From Lacimicrobium alkaliphilum (lineage in GTDB: Bacteria > Pseudomonadota > Gammaproteobacteria > Enterobacterales > Alteromonadaceae), in the NCBI RefSeq assembly GCF_002591895.1, contig NZ_NISX01000005.1, positions 62,001-126,000 of the forward strand: a stretch of DNA of 64,000 nucleotides, in the 5' to 3' direction. Every line of letters begins with the position of its first letter. The first letter of the stretch is position 1. This document shows, in pieces, positions 47,729-56,988 of the stretch. A program made the position numbers and the translations under genes. Under the pieces are notes generated by a model. That model was not told the origin of the DNA, ran no database searches, and saw only the letters and a program-made list of their open reading frames with translations.

Positions 47729-47816
47729 GGAGAGGTGTCCGAGTGGCTGAAGGAGCACGCCTGGAAAGTGTGTATACGGCAACGTATCGAGGGTTCGAAT
47801 CCCTCTCTCTCCGCCA
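47729..47816 (+). tRNA. tRNA-Ser (anticodon GGA)
   Basis: The 88-nt gene with encoded CCA has acceptor GGAGAGG/CCTCTCC, a D-arm, anticodon loop CTGGAAA (GGA), a long variable arm (TATACGGCAACGTATC) and T-arm GGGTTCGAATCCC, as class II tRNA-Ser requires. A duplicate 5' part lies at 47562. Confidence 0.96.
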
Positions 47817-47830
47817 TATCAAATAAAAAA

Positions 47831-47859
47831 GCCCCAGCGCAGTTTGCTGGGGCTTTTTT
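47831..47859 (+). terminator. Terminator of tRNA-Ser
   Basis: GCCCCAGC (47831-47838) and GCTGGGGC (47846-47853) form an 8-bp stem followed by six T residues, 15 bases after the tRNA. Confidence 0.92.
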
Positions 47860-47898
47860 GTTTGACCCGGTGACAGGAGGACCTGGTTCGAACCCTTC

Positions 47899-48078
47899 GG
47901 TTCGACCAAAATGTCGGGAACATTTTAGAACAGCCAAAGGCTGGCCCCGAAGGGGTGGAGGGCAGGGTGAGTCTGGATCGATGCGTAGCATCGCAGCCTG
48001 ACGAACGCGAAGCCAGGATGGCGCAGCTGGACCAGAGAGCGAAGCAGGGATAGCGCAGCTGTATGGCCCGGAGTAATC
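47899..48078 (+). repeat. tRNA-linked hairpin repeat, copy C (after tRNA-Ser)
   Basis: After GGTTCGA (47899) come AAATGTCGGGAACATTTTAG, ACAGCCAAAGGCTGGCC, CCGAAGGGG, then a long insert of short hairpins, and GCCCGGAGTAATCCCTCCCG. The end mimics the T-stem and acceptor of a tRNA (AATCCCTC). It is the longest member. The rest of 47274-47480 and 48079-48187 shows no gene. Confidence 0.7.
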
Positions 48079-48187
48079 CCTCCCGCAAGTTCAACCTCCA
48101 CTGAATACAAACTACGCCGGGTTTTCTGCTTTTTGGCGTCCGGTCGCCAGCGTCCAGGGCTATCGCCAGTTTAATCACCAAAGTAGA

Positions 48188-48397
48188 CTAATCCCCCGAA
48201 TACTTTGCAAACTTTCGTCCAAATAATATACCAAGCACTATTCCCGCTGCCGCCCCAATCAACATTCCAATCAGTCCGAAATAAGCCACCTGCCCATAGA
48301 TTACGCCTGTGACTGTGCCAATAGCTATTCCGGCAGCAAGACCGTAGCAACTAACCAGGGCAACTCCCTTACTTCGATGGTTTTTCCTTCCGCTCAT
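48188..48397 (-). CDS. Small two-helix membrane protein, glycine zipper type
   Basis: The ATG at 48397 with an AGGGAGAG ribosome site gives 69 residues (a longer frame reaches 48484). A basic N-terminus (SGRKNHRSKG) is followed by two Gly/Ala-rich helices and FGRKFAKY. Function unknown; expression unproven. Confidence 0.6.
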   Translation of the reverse strand: MSGRKNHRSKGVALVSCYGLAAGIAIGTVTGVIYGQVAYFGLIGMLIGAAAGIVLGILFGRKFAKYSGD

Positions 48398-48641
48398 TTT
48401 TCTCTCCCTGGCAGGTTCTTTATATACCGCTAATTTCGATATTGAACAGCAAACATAAAGTATAGTTGCCTGCATAAAGATCACCGATTTGCTCTGGGTC
48501 AGAAGCTCTCAGAACGGACTGAATAATTCTTTATATATTTCGTATATTCATCAAAGTCTATATACAACTCTAACATCATCCGACGGGCTTAGAATGCTAT
48601 GACACTTTTGCAGGCAAACCACTTGAGTAAAGTCAGCAGTA

Positions 48642-49148
48642 TCACGCTGCCTTGCTGTTCCCAATAAAGTCTTCCAGAAACCAGGCCGCCAGTTCATGAC
48701 GCCCGTCTAATCCGGATTTGGCATACACAGAAGAGGCCTGCTGGCGCACAGTTTTCTCTTTGGTACTGCGAACAACAGAAATTTCCTGAAAATTCAGCCC
48801 TTTTAACATCAGCAATGCCACTTCTTTTTCGCTGTTAGTCAATTGCCACTGATGAAGTTGCTGTTGCACTGACTCACTGTACTGCTGGCGGGCTTTTTTC
48901 ATGTCATCGGTCAGTTGCCCTATTTTCTGGTTTGACAGGGTCAATTCTTGTTTCAGCCGAAGCAAACGGCGTGAGCGATTATGCATTTCATAAATCAGAT
49001 ACAATGCCATTGCCCCTGAAATCAACACTATCAGCCCCTCAGAGACAATATGCCAGGTGGGCACGCCCAACTGGATATCAGTAAATACATCCATGGTATT
49101 CAGACCCATGATAATCAGTAAGACGGTCGCTACCACTTTATCTTTCAC
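48642..49148 (-). CDS. Membrane-anchored LuxR-type HTH protein
   Basis: This 168-residue protein has two N-terminal membrane helices (about 4-20 and 35-54), a coiled coil (about 55-100) and a C-terminal LuxR HTH (about 103-160, TNSEKEVALLMLKGLNFQEI, VRSTKEKTVRQQASSVYAKS). There is no receiver or binding domain, so any signal would be sensed by the membrane part. It is divergent from the RND efflux operon 120 bases away and may regulate it. Confidence 0.82.
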   Translation of the reverse strand: MKDKVVATVLLIIMGLNTMDVFTDIQLGVPTWHIVSEGLIVLISGAMALYLIYEMHNRSRRLLRLKQELTLSNQKIGQLTDDMKKARQQYSESVQQQLHQWQLTNSEKEVALLMLKGLNFQEISVVRSTKEKTVRQQASSVYAKSGLDGRHELAAWFLEDFIGNSKAA

Positions 49149-49268
49149 GCTTAACTTACCTATAAAATATGATTTACATAAAAAAAGTCATTGTTAGGAC
49201 ATCTGCCCGATGACGCTCCTTCGCCACATCTATAGGGTTAGAGGACAAATCACTTCCCGGTGGCAATA

Positions 49269-50462
49269 ATGAAAAGACCTATTTTAGCGGTTTTGCTAGT
49301 AACCGCCTATTGGACTCTGGTCCCATTTTGTGGCGCCGCTAATACGACGCCCTCTCCTACCCTGTATGAGCTGCTTGATATTGTCTTGGAGCGAGCCGAT
49401 AAGGACAACGTCAACAACGCCGCTACATTGCGCGCTTCTTCCTGGCTCGACGGTGCCCCCAGCGTCAGCATGAATTATCTCCGGAGTCAGGAAGACCAGG
49501 GCTCAGACGAGGCTGAACTGCGACTGAACTTACCCATCAAATCTTTCGCAAGGCGCAATGCAGATGCCCAAGTCCGGCAGAATGATGCCCGTTTACACAG
49601 TGCGAATCAACGCATTGCTGCGCTTTTTTATTCGGGTCTTATCCGTGAAAGTATCTGGTCTTACAAGGTAGCGATGACCCGACTTGAGGGATTAAACAAA
49701 AAGCACCGGTTGCTGCTCGAATTGGAACAGCAATTTACCCAGCAGGTAGATGCCGGCATCACTACCACCTATGGCTTACTTGCCGCCAAACAAACCCGCT
49801 TGTCCATTGAAATAGAGCAATTGGAACAGCAACAGGTTGCACAACGATGGCTGGATCAATTTCAGCAGCTGACCGGCACAGCACATCTACCGGACAAAGT
49901 TGTTGAACCGCCCCCGGATGATGGCCTGATGGCGATGAATAACCACCCTCATCTGGCGCTACTGGAAAGTGAACGGCGTCAGGCCAGGCTTACCCTGTTA
50001 AATAGCCGCCACGGCAACGAGGCCTGGAACCTGTCGGTAACCGCTAAACAAGTTGATAGTCCCGGTTTCACCGATAATCAGATTGGTTTAGGCGTAGAAG
50101 TGCCCCTGTCAATGGGCGAACGCGTATCACAGTCAGATTACAGTGCCTGGCAACAAGCCAGCAGGGCCTTTGATGCACAACTTCAACAAGCCCATCAGAC
50201 ATTACTCAATGAATGGAAGGCAGTACAGCAGCATTGGCAGTATTTAAACACCAAAAAGCGTGTGCTGACACAACAACAACTGCTGAGCAGTGAGATCCTC
50301 GCGCAAATAAAAACCCTGAAAAACCTCAATGAAATCGAACAGGAGCTGTTCTTAAAACGGGCTATCGATTCGATTGATATGCAGCAAGCAGGGACCCTCA
50401 ATCAAACCCTTATCGAGCAACAACAGGCCAGAATGAACCAGGCTGCAGGAGTGTCCTTATGA
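49269..50462 (+). CDS. TolC-like outer membrane efflux protein
   Basis: This 397-residue protein has a signal peptide (ends about GAA) and the helical OMF repeats (YSGLIRESIWSYKVAMTRLEGL, QVDAGITTTYGLLAAKQTRL). The ATG at 49269 has a GGTGG site; GTG at 49260 is the alternative. It overlaps the adaptor gene by 4 bases, forming the outer channel of the tripartite pump. Confidence 0.87.
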   Translation: MKRPILAVLLVTAYWTLVPFCGAANTTPSPTLYELLDIVLERADKDNVNNAATLRASSWLDGAPSVSMNYLRSQEDQGSDEAELRLNLPIKSFARRNADAQVRQNDARLHSANQRIAALFYSGLIRESIWSYKVAMTRLEGLNKKHRLLLELEQQFTQQVDAGITTTYGLLAAKQTRLSIEIEQLEQQQVAQRWLDQFQQLTGTAHLPDKVVEPPPDDGLMAMNNHPHLALLESERRQARLTLLNSRHGNEAWNLSVTAKQVDSPGFTDNQIGLGVEVPLSMGERVSQSDYSAWQQASRAFDAQLQQAHQTLLNEWKAVQQHWQYLNTKKRVLTQQQLLSSEILAQIKTLKNLNEIEQELFLKRAIDSIDMQQAGTLNQTLIEQQQARMNQAAGVSL

Positions 50463-51481
50463 TCAACCTACCCCGTTTCCTTATTATCCTTTGCAGTCTT
50501 CCTTTAGCCCTGCAGGCAGCCACACTGAAGGTTGCCGATTTGGGCGAATTGGATTTGCGCTACAGCCAGGTTCAGGCAATCGCAAACTACACAGGCCCCT
50601 CAATGGCGGCCCATGTAGAGAGTGAAGAAGGACAGGCTTATCAGTTATTCAGTCCATTTATGGTGCAACAACTGGCCTATCAGGTCGAAAACGGTGCCTG
50701 GGTCGAACAAGGCCAAACCGTATTGCGCATGACCGGCAGTGAAGTGCATCACTTTATAGAGCGTATTGAGGCTGCGCAGAGTATTTTGTCATTAGCCAAA
50801 CATCGCTATGATAACAATCAGTCACTGTATCGTCAGCAGGCCATCAGTGAAAGTACCTGGCAGGATATCGTCAGTCAGTATCAGCAGGCCCGCCTGGCCT
50901 TTGGCCATCTGGGCCACTTTCAGGAGTTGATTGCAGCGGTATCTGAATCCGGGGACAGTATTGTTCTCAAGGCTCCCTCAGCAGGATTTATTCGCTATAG
51001 CACCGAAAACGAACGCAGCGGCAGTGAGCCCTTGTTGGCCCGGTTCATTGACCGCCAGGCGCTGCGTGTTAGCGTCAATATCCCAGTTGTAAATGCGTCC
51101 ACACTGAGCCACTTGTCGACACCAGAGTGTAACCTGCAGATCGAACATCTCGGACAATCGGCGAACGGACTTTTTGTAAAGGCCTGGAGTGAAGCGGTTC
51201 CACAAGGCTGCAAGCTGCTCCCCGGCCAGCAGCTGAGTATCAAACCCGGTTACACAACACAGGCTTATCTGGTGCCCCGGCAATCGGTCTTTCGCTTTGA
51301 GCAACGACAACAGGTAATGCTGCACGATGGCCAACAGTTAATCAGTCAGCCCGTGCAAATTGTGGCCTCTCAGGGCAAGCATTATGTGATTACCAGCGAC
51401 ACGTCTTTATCACAATATGAAGTACTGGCCTCATCTGTCGGCGCCGTCAAAGGCTTGCTGCTGGGTATGGGGGGCGAATAA
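50459..51481 (+). CDS. Periplasmic adaptor (membrane fusion) protein of RND efflux
   Basis: This 340-residue protein has a signal peptide (ends about QAA) and a lipoyl/barrel-sandwich hybrid arrangement (VENGAWVEQGQTVLRM; SIVLKAPSAGFIRY) around a short helical hairpin. Two Cys (about 222 and 250) may form a disulfide. There is no Met- or His-rich metal-binding extension as in CusB or CzcB. It ends directly at the RND start. Confidence 0.85.
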   Translation: MINLPRFLIILCSLPLALQAATLKVADLGELDLRYSQVQAIANYTGPSMAAHVESEEGQAYQLFSPFMVQQLAYQVENGAWVEQGQTVLRMTGSEVHHFIERIEAAQSILSLAKHRYDNNQSLYRQQAISESTWQDIVSQYQQARLAFGHLGHFQELIAAVSESGDSIVLKAPSAGFIRYSTENERSGSEPLLARFIDRQALRVSVNIPVVNASTLSHLSTPECNLQIEHLGQSANGLFVKAWSEAVPQGCKLLPGQQLSIKPGYTTQAYLVPRQSVFRFEQRQQVMLHDGQQLISQPVQIVASQGKHYVITSDTSLSQYEVLASSVGAVKGLLLGMGGE

Positions 51482-54400
51482 GTGTTACATCAATTACTGC
51501 GTTTTTCCCTGACCCAACGGGTTTTTGTGGTAGTGATGCTCGGGGTACTCTTCGCCCTCGGCATCAGAGCCTGGTTTGGGCTGCCTATCGACGCCTTTCC
51601 CGATATTTCTCCTACGCAGGTCAAAGTGATCCTTAAAGTACCGGGGATGACGGCAGAAGAGATTGAGTCTCAGGTCACCCGTCCTCTGGAGGCCGAGCTG
51701 CTGGGGATCCCCAAACAGGCAATTCTTCGCTCCAGTACAAAATATGCGATTACCTCCATTACCCTGGATTTTCAGGAAGGCACCGATATCTACTGGGCAC
51801 GGCAACAAGTCAACAAGCGTTTATCCGGTATTCGTGGGGATTTCCCCGCCGGCACTGCGGGGGGTGTTGCCCCTATGAGTACGCCGCTGAGTGAGATGTT
51901 TATGTTCAGCCTGGAAAACCCCTCTCTATCGCTGACTGAACGCCGTCATCTGCTGGACTGGGAGATCCGCCCACTGCTGCGAACCGTTCCCGGAGTGGCC
52001 GAAGTCAACAGCCTTGGGGGCTATGTTCAGACCCTGCAATTCAGCCCTGACAACAGCTTGATGGCAGTGGCAGGCATTGGCATGGAACAGGTTCAACAAG
52101 CCATTCAATCGAGCAATATCAACGGCAGTGTCGGGCGCATGAATGTCGGCACAGAGTCGCTGATCATTCGCACTCAGGGCCGTTTTGCTACTCAGCAAGA
52201 CCTCGCCGGGCTGATTGTAAAAGCCGATGATAACGGTATTGTGCGGTTATCGGATTTGGGTGATATCAGTACCGGTCATCTGGCCCGCTACGGTGCGGTC
52301 ACAAAAGACGGGCAGGAAACCGCCCAGGCGCTGATTATTGCCCTTAAAAATTCCAATACCGCCGACGTGGTCAAAGGGGTGAAAGAGAAGCTGGCACAGA
52401 TCGCACCCACCCTGCCCGAAGGTACCGATCTGAATGTATTTTATGATCGCAAGACCCTTATCGATACTGCGGTAGGCACCATTACCAACGCCCTGGTGGA
52501 AGCCGTTATTCTGGTAATCATTATTCTGGCATTGTTTCTGGGCAATCTCAGGGCAGCATTTCTGGTATCCTTGTCGATTCCTTTTGCCGCATTGTTAACC
52601 TTTTTGATGATGTCCTATACCAACCTGTCCGCCAACCTTATGAGTTTGGGTGGCGTGGTTATCGCCATCGGCATGATTGTAGATTCATCGGTTGTGGTAG
52701 TGGAAAACATTGTTTCTCAGTTAAACCGCAAACTCCCCCTTCCGCGCCTACATTTGATTTACCGGGCCAGCAAGGCCGTTGCCACACCGGTGTTAGCCGG
52801 CACCGCCATCGTCATTATTGTATTTGTGCCACTCTTAACGCTGACCGGTCTGGAAGGCAAGCTGTTTTCACCAGTGGCACTGACCATTGTGTTCGCCATG
52901 CTAAGCGCCCTGCTGATCTCTCTGACCATTGTACCTGTGATAGCCTCTTTTCTGATTAAAGGTGAAAATCTGGCGCCACCCAAGTTTATCCGTTCTCTGC
53001 AGCGCATCTACCAGGCCAGCCTGATAAAACTGTTAGCACGACCCGGCCCCTTCGTGGGCGGCGCCATCGTGGCAGTCATCATCAGTCTTTTTCTGTTTAC
53101 TCAGTTGGGTAAAACCTTTATGCCGGTACTGGATGAAGGAGACATTATCGTACAACTGGAAAAGTCACCCACCATCTCTTTGGCCGACTCCGTGGAGCTC
53201 GACCGACAAGTCAGCGAAGCATTGCTAAAGCAAGTGCCTGAAATAAAACAAATTGTCGCCCGTACCGGTGCCGATGAGCTCGGCCTGGATCCAATGGGAC
53301 TCAATGAAACCGACATGTTTATGGAGCTTCAGCCCACCGAACAGTGGCGATTTGACACTAAAGATGAGCTGGCCGGGGCTATCCGAGAAGTATTGCAGAC
53401 CTTTCCTGGTATTAACTTTGGCTTTACCCAGCCGATTCAGATGCGCGTATCAGAAATGCTCACCGGCAGTACCGGCGATGTCAGTATCAAAGTCTTCGGT
53501 GATGATATTGCCGCACTCGCTACACTGACCGACAGCATTGCTGGCATTACCGGCAATACATCAGGAGCAGTAGATGTTAACGCCAGTATTATTGAAGGTG
53601 CCGAATTTCTGAATGTGCACCTCAAGCCTGAACTGGCCACCGAGTATGGGCTGAGTGTCGACGCGCTGGCACAGGGACTGCGCGCACAGGTTGAAGGCGT
53701 GCAGGTTTCTGAGCTGATACAGGGAAAGGTCAAAACTCCCATCATCATCGGTTATCAAGGCAACACCGCACAGCAACCGGCATCAACCAATGAGCTTGAA
53801 AATGCCATGCTCACGCTGCCAGATGGCCGTGTGGCAAGAGTGGGTGATGTGGCGTCATTGTCCTATGCCCAGGGCCCCTCGATCATTTCCAGGGAAAATG
53901 GCAACCGTTTTGCGGTCGTGACCACCAACGTCACAGGCCGTGACATAGTGGGTTTCGTCGAAGAACTGCGTGAGAATATTCACCAGCAAATCAGTTTACC
54001 CACCGGATACACCATCGAGTATGGTGGGGAATTCGAGAACCAGATACGCGCCTCTAACAGCCTGATGATGGTCATCCCCGCGGTAATATTACTGATCGTG
54101 ATTATTCTGTTCAGTACCTTTCAGTCTCTCCCCCACTCCATGCTGATTCTGCTGAATGTGCCTTTTGCCCTGATGGGTGGCATTGTCGGCCTGTTTATCA
54201 GTGGTCAGTATCTCTCTGTACCAGCCTCGGTGGGCTTTATCGCCCTGCTGGGCATTGCCGTGTTAAATGGTGTGGTGATGCTGTCGCACTTTCAGCAATT
54301 ACGGGCCAGGAGCCGCGATCTCAAAGAACTGGTATGCGATGGGGCCGCAGACAGACTCAGACCCATACTGATGACCGCCACCACAGCCATGTTTGGCCTG

Positions 54401-54550
54401 TTCCCTTTGGCGCTGGCCACAGGCCCCGGTGCCGAGATCCAAAAGCCGTTAGCCATTGTGGTGATAGGAGGTTTGTTAACCTCCACTATTACCACCCTGT
54501 ATCTGTTACCCATGCTCTACTACAAACTGGAGAATAAACATGGAAAGTAA
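51482..54550 (+). CDS. CzcA/CusA-family RND heavy-metal efflux pump
   Basis: The 1022-residue, 12-helix pump starts with GTG at 51482. GLPIDAFPDISPTQVKV is the HME signature start, and helix 4 has VVIAIGMIVDSSVVVVENI with the Asp and Glu of the proton path. Porter domains and the second half (GFIALLGIAVLNGVVMLSHF) are intact. It exports metal cations from periplasm or cytoplasm. The helix-4 motif is not the exact CzcA or CusA one, so the metal is open. Confidence 0.9.
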   Translation: MLHQLLRFSLTQRVFVVVMLGVLFALGIRAWFGLPIDAFPDISPTQVKVILKVPGMTAEEIESQVTRPLEAELLGIPKQAILRSSTKYAITSITLDFQEGTDIYWARQQVNKRLSGIRGDFPAGTAGGVAPMSTPLSEMFMFSLENPSLSLTERRHLLDWEIRPLLRTVPGVAEVNSLGGYVQTLQFSPDNSLMAVAGIGMEQVQQAIQSSNINGSVGRMNVGTESLIIRTQGRFATQQDLAGLIVKADDNGIVRLSDLGDISTGHLARYGAVTKDGQETAQALIIALKNSNTADVVKGVKEKLAQIAPTLPEGTDLNVFYDRKTLIDTAVGTITNALVEAVILVIIILALFLGNLRAAFLVSLSIPFAALLTFLMMSYTNLSANLMSLGGVVIAIGMIVDSSVVVVENIVSQLNRKLPLPRLHLIYRASKAVATPVLAGTAIVIIVFVPLLTLTGLEGKLFSPVALTIVFAMLSALLISLTIVPVIASFLIKGENLAPPKFIRSLQRIYQASLIKLLARPGPFVGGAIVAVIISLFLFTQLGKTFMPVLDEGDIIVQLEKSPTISLADSVELDRQVSEALLKQVPEIKQIVARTGADELGLDPMGLNETDMFMELQPTEQWRFDTKDELAGAIREVLQTFPGINFGFTQPIQMRVSEMLTGSTGDVSIKVFGDDIAALATLTDSIAGITGNTSGAVDVNASIIEGAEFLNVHLKPELATEYGLSVDALAQGLRAQVEGVQVSELIQGKVKTPIIIGYQGNTAQQPASTNELENAMLTLPDGRVARVGDVASLSYAQGPSIISRENGNRFAVVTTNVTGRDIVGFVEELRENIHQQISLPTGYTIEYGGEFENQIRASNSLMMVIPAVILLIVIILFSTFQSLPHSMLILLNVPFALMGGIVGLFISGQYLSVPASVGFIALLGIAVLNGVVMLSHFQQLRARSRDLKELVCDGAADRLRPILMTATTAMFGLFPLALATGPGAEIQKPLAIVVIGGLLTSTITTLYLLPMLYYKLENKHGK

Positions 54551-54866
54551 AGAACAAATACTCAACCTGATGTTATCCGAAGATCTTCGCGATGATGTGG
54601 TCGACATTCTCATCTGCCTCGAGGGTATCAGCGGCTTTAACCTTTATACCGTAGATGGATTCAGCCTCGAACATAGTCAGTTTGATTTAACCGAACAGAC
54701 AGAAGGATATCGCAGGCTATATCGTCTGGAGCTGTTGCATGCGCCTGAGCAACTGGACGATATTACTCGCGCCCTGGCCCCCCTGGGCCAGGCAAGTTCA
54801 CTGCGATATTGGGTTACCCCGGTCCTGCAAAGCGGTCGAGTAGGACAGGATAGTAAAACACCGTGA
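54540..54866 (+). CDS. DUF3240 small protein of metal efflux operons
   Basis: This 108-residue soluble protein with a PII-like alpha/beta appearance (DDVVDILICLEGISGFNLY) overlaps the pump gene by 11 bases. DUF3240 members commonly follow CzcA-type genes; a regulatory or metal-sensing role has been suggested only by context. No His/Cys cluster is visible. Confidence 0.8.
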   Translation: MESKEQILNLMLSEDLRDDVVDILICLEGISGFNLYTVDGFSLEHSQFDLTEQTEGYRRLYRLELLHAPEQLDDITRALAPLGQASSLRYWVTPVLQSGRVGQDSKTP

Positions 54867-55074
54867 ACTCAATATATCTTTCAGTACTATATATTTTTCT
54901 CACAAAACGTCGCTTCGGGCATTATCGACTAGTCTGGCATATCATACGGCTTTGCGCGACAACTCGCTTCACCCTTCTGTAAACAGCCAGAAAATCACAA
55001 AAGAGATTTGTTTCGCCTATCATTCCAGAGTAAGTTCTTAGCTTGATTCGAAAAACGGAGCAATACGGCTTTTT

Positions 55075-56961
55075 ATGCATGTAGCCACCCTTGTACTGAT
55101 TATTCTCTCCGCCGGTATTGCGAGCCAGTGGTTAGCCGCGCAATTGAAAATTCCGGCCATCGTAGTACTGATTGCCTCTGGTGTGACCCTCGGACCGATC
55201 ACTGGCGTCATAGAACTAGGCTTGTCACAAACAGAAATCAGCGAACTGATCGGTCTGGGTGTAGCAATTATTCTGTTTGAAGGCGGCATGGATTTAAAAC
55301 TCAGTGAGTTTCGCCGGGTGGGGCGTGGGATCCGTCGTCTGACCATCCTTGGCCCACCGGTAGGTTGGTTGTTCGGTGGCCTCGCAGCACATTATATTGC
55401 CGGGCTGAGCTGGCCAGTGGCCTGGGTCCTGGGTGCCATTCTGGTGGTAACAGGGCCTACCGTCATATTACCCTTGCTGCGTCAGGCTAAACTGAACCAG
55501 GAGTCCGCGTCTCTGCTTAAATGGGAAGGGATTGTTAACGATCCTATCGGCGTACTGCTGGCCGTGCTGACATTTCAGTATTTCACCCTCGCAGATACCG
55601 GTTGGGTCGGAGCCATTAGTGGTATGGGTGCGGCGATTTTTGCCGCCGCCTTATTTGGCGGGCTCGGCGGCTGGATAACAGGCTGGCTCTATCGCCGGGG
55701 CTCTGTACCGGTGCATTTGAAAGCACCGATGCTGATGGTGCTGGTGTTAATCGCCTACTGGGCAAGCAATCTTATTCAGCACGAAGCAGGTCTGTTGACG
55801 GTTACTGTGATGGGCGTTGTGATCGGCAATATGAATCTGGTGGAGCGCGAATCGCTGCAACATTTTAAAGAAAACCTGACGGTGATCCTGCTGTCGGTAT
55901 TATTTATCATTATTCCATCGCAACTTAAATTCAGCCAGCTGGATGAAATTAACTGGCAGGTATTACTGTTTGTATTAGTCGTTCTGCTGGTTGTTCGCCC
56001 GCTGACTATTTTTCTGACCACACTGGGCGGTTCAATTCGTAAGCAAGACAAATTGCTGCTTGCATGGGTGGCCCCGAGAGGGATCGTAGCAGCAGCGTCC
56101 GCCGGCATTTTTGGTCCGGCACTGGTCAGTGCAGGCTACGCCGATGCTGAAAAATTACTGCCGATTGTGTTTCTGATTATTATCGTCACTGTACTGGCTC
56201 ATGGTCTGACTCTGGGCAAACTGGCTCGTAAACTGGGCCTGGCTGCACAGTCAGAGAACGGCTTGTTGATCATCGGTGCATCCCGCTGGACCCAGGTTCT
56301 GGCGCAGGCCCTGAAAAAACTTAATATCGATGTATTGGTGGCCGATGGAGCCTATCATCGCCTTAAAGCGCTGCGTATGGACGGTACAAAAATCTACTAC
56401 GGCGAGCTGCTCTCCGAACACGCTCGCCATGAGCTGGAAATCGAACATCTCAGTCACCTCCTCGCGGCCACTGACAATGACTATTACAATGCCTTGGTCT
56501 GTAAGGCTCAGGGGAATGAGTTCGGCCACCATCGCACGTTCCAGTTTGCTATCCATAAAGAGTCTAATCAGGCACAGAAGCGTTTATCTTTGCAACAGCG
56601 AGGCTACGGGGCGTTTAACCCTGACGCCACCTTTGAAGCTCTTCATCAATGGCTGGACGACGGTTGGACCATGCAAACCACTAAGCTCAGTGAGAGCTTT
56701 GGCTTTGATAAACTCAAAGAACGTCTCGGCGAACCCGGCAATGAATGGTTGCTGATTGGCGGACTGTCGTCTCAGGGCAAACTATGGCTACAAACCGCAG
56801 AGCGCAGTTTAAAACTCACTGCCGGAACGACATTGTTGTACTTTGCACCGAAAAACGTTGAAAAAGAGCTTAAAAATCTGAAAAAAGAAATCGTAGAGAC
56901 TGAAGATTCAGACGACGCCGAAGACAACGCTGACCAGGCAACTAAAAAAGCCGGTGAATAA
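55075..56961 (+). CDS. CPA1-type cation:proton antiporter with RCK-like C-terminus
   Basis: The 628-residue protein has about 12-13 helices (1-390), including LIGLGVAIILFEGGMDL, VTGPTVILPLLRQ and WEGIVNDPIGVLLAVL (Asn-Asp of the transport site). It then has a Rossmann-like C-terminal domain (NGLLIIGASRWTQVLAQAL) and an acidic tail. It exchanges Na or K for protons. No glutathione-Kef features are clear. Confidence 0.88.
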   Translation: MHVATLVLIILSAGIASQWLAAQLKIPAIVVLIASGVTLGPITGVIELGLSQTEISELIGLGVAIILFEGGMDLKLSEFRRVGRGIRRLTILGPPVGWLFGGLAAHYIAGLSWPVAWVLGAILVVTGPTVILPLLRQAKLNQESASLLKWEGIVNDPIGVLLAVLTFQYFTLADTGWVGAISGMGAAIFAAALFGGLGGWITGWLYRRGSVPVHLKAPMLMVLVLIAYWASNLIQHEAGLLTVTVMGVVIGNMNLVERESLQHFKENLTVILLSVLFIIIPSQLKFSQLDEINWQVLLFVLVVLLVVRPLTIFLTTLGGSIRKQDKLLLAWVAPRGIVAAASAGIFGPALVSAGYADAEKLLPIVFLIIIVTVLAHGLTLGKLARKLGLAAQSENGLLIIGASRWTQVLAQALKKLNIDVLVADGAYHRLKALRMDGTKIYYGELLSEHARHELEIEHLSHLLAATDNDYYNALVCKAQGNEFGHHRTFQFAIHKESNQAQKRLSLQQRGYGAFNPDATFEALHQWLDDGWTMQTTKLSESFGFDKLKERLGEPGNEWLLIGGLSSQGKLWLQTAERSLKLTAGTTLLYFAPKNVEKELKNLKKEIVETEDSDDAEDNADQATKKAGE

Positions 56962-56968
56962 CACCGGC
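56950..56968 (+). terminator. Hairpin at the antiporter stop
   Basis: GCCGGTG and CACCGGC with an AATAA loop overlap the last codons. No T-run of length follows, so it is a weak terminator or stability hairpin. Confidence 0.55.
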
Positions 56969-56988
56969 TGTTCCACCTATACTCTTAA

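Noticed and set aside
47480..47816. Possible CRISPR or tandem-repeat array
   Set aside because: Only two copies with a tRNA inside one; no regular short repeats or cas genes.
47267..48181. Several overlapping open frames on both strands around tRNA-Ser
   Set aside because: They translate tRNA, terminator and repeat sequence; no independent coding evidence.
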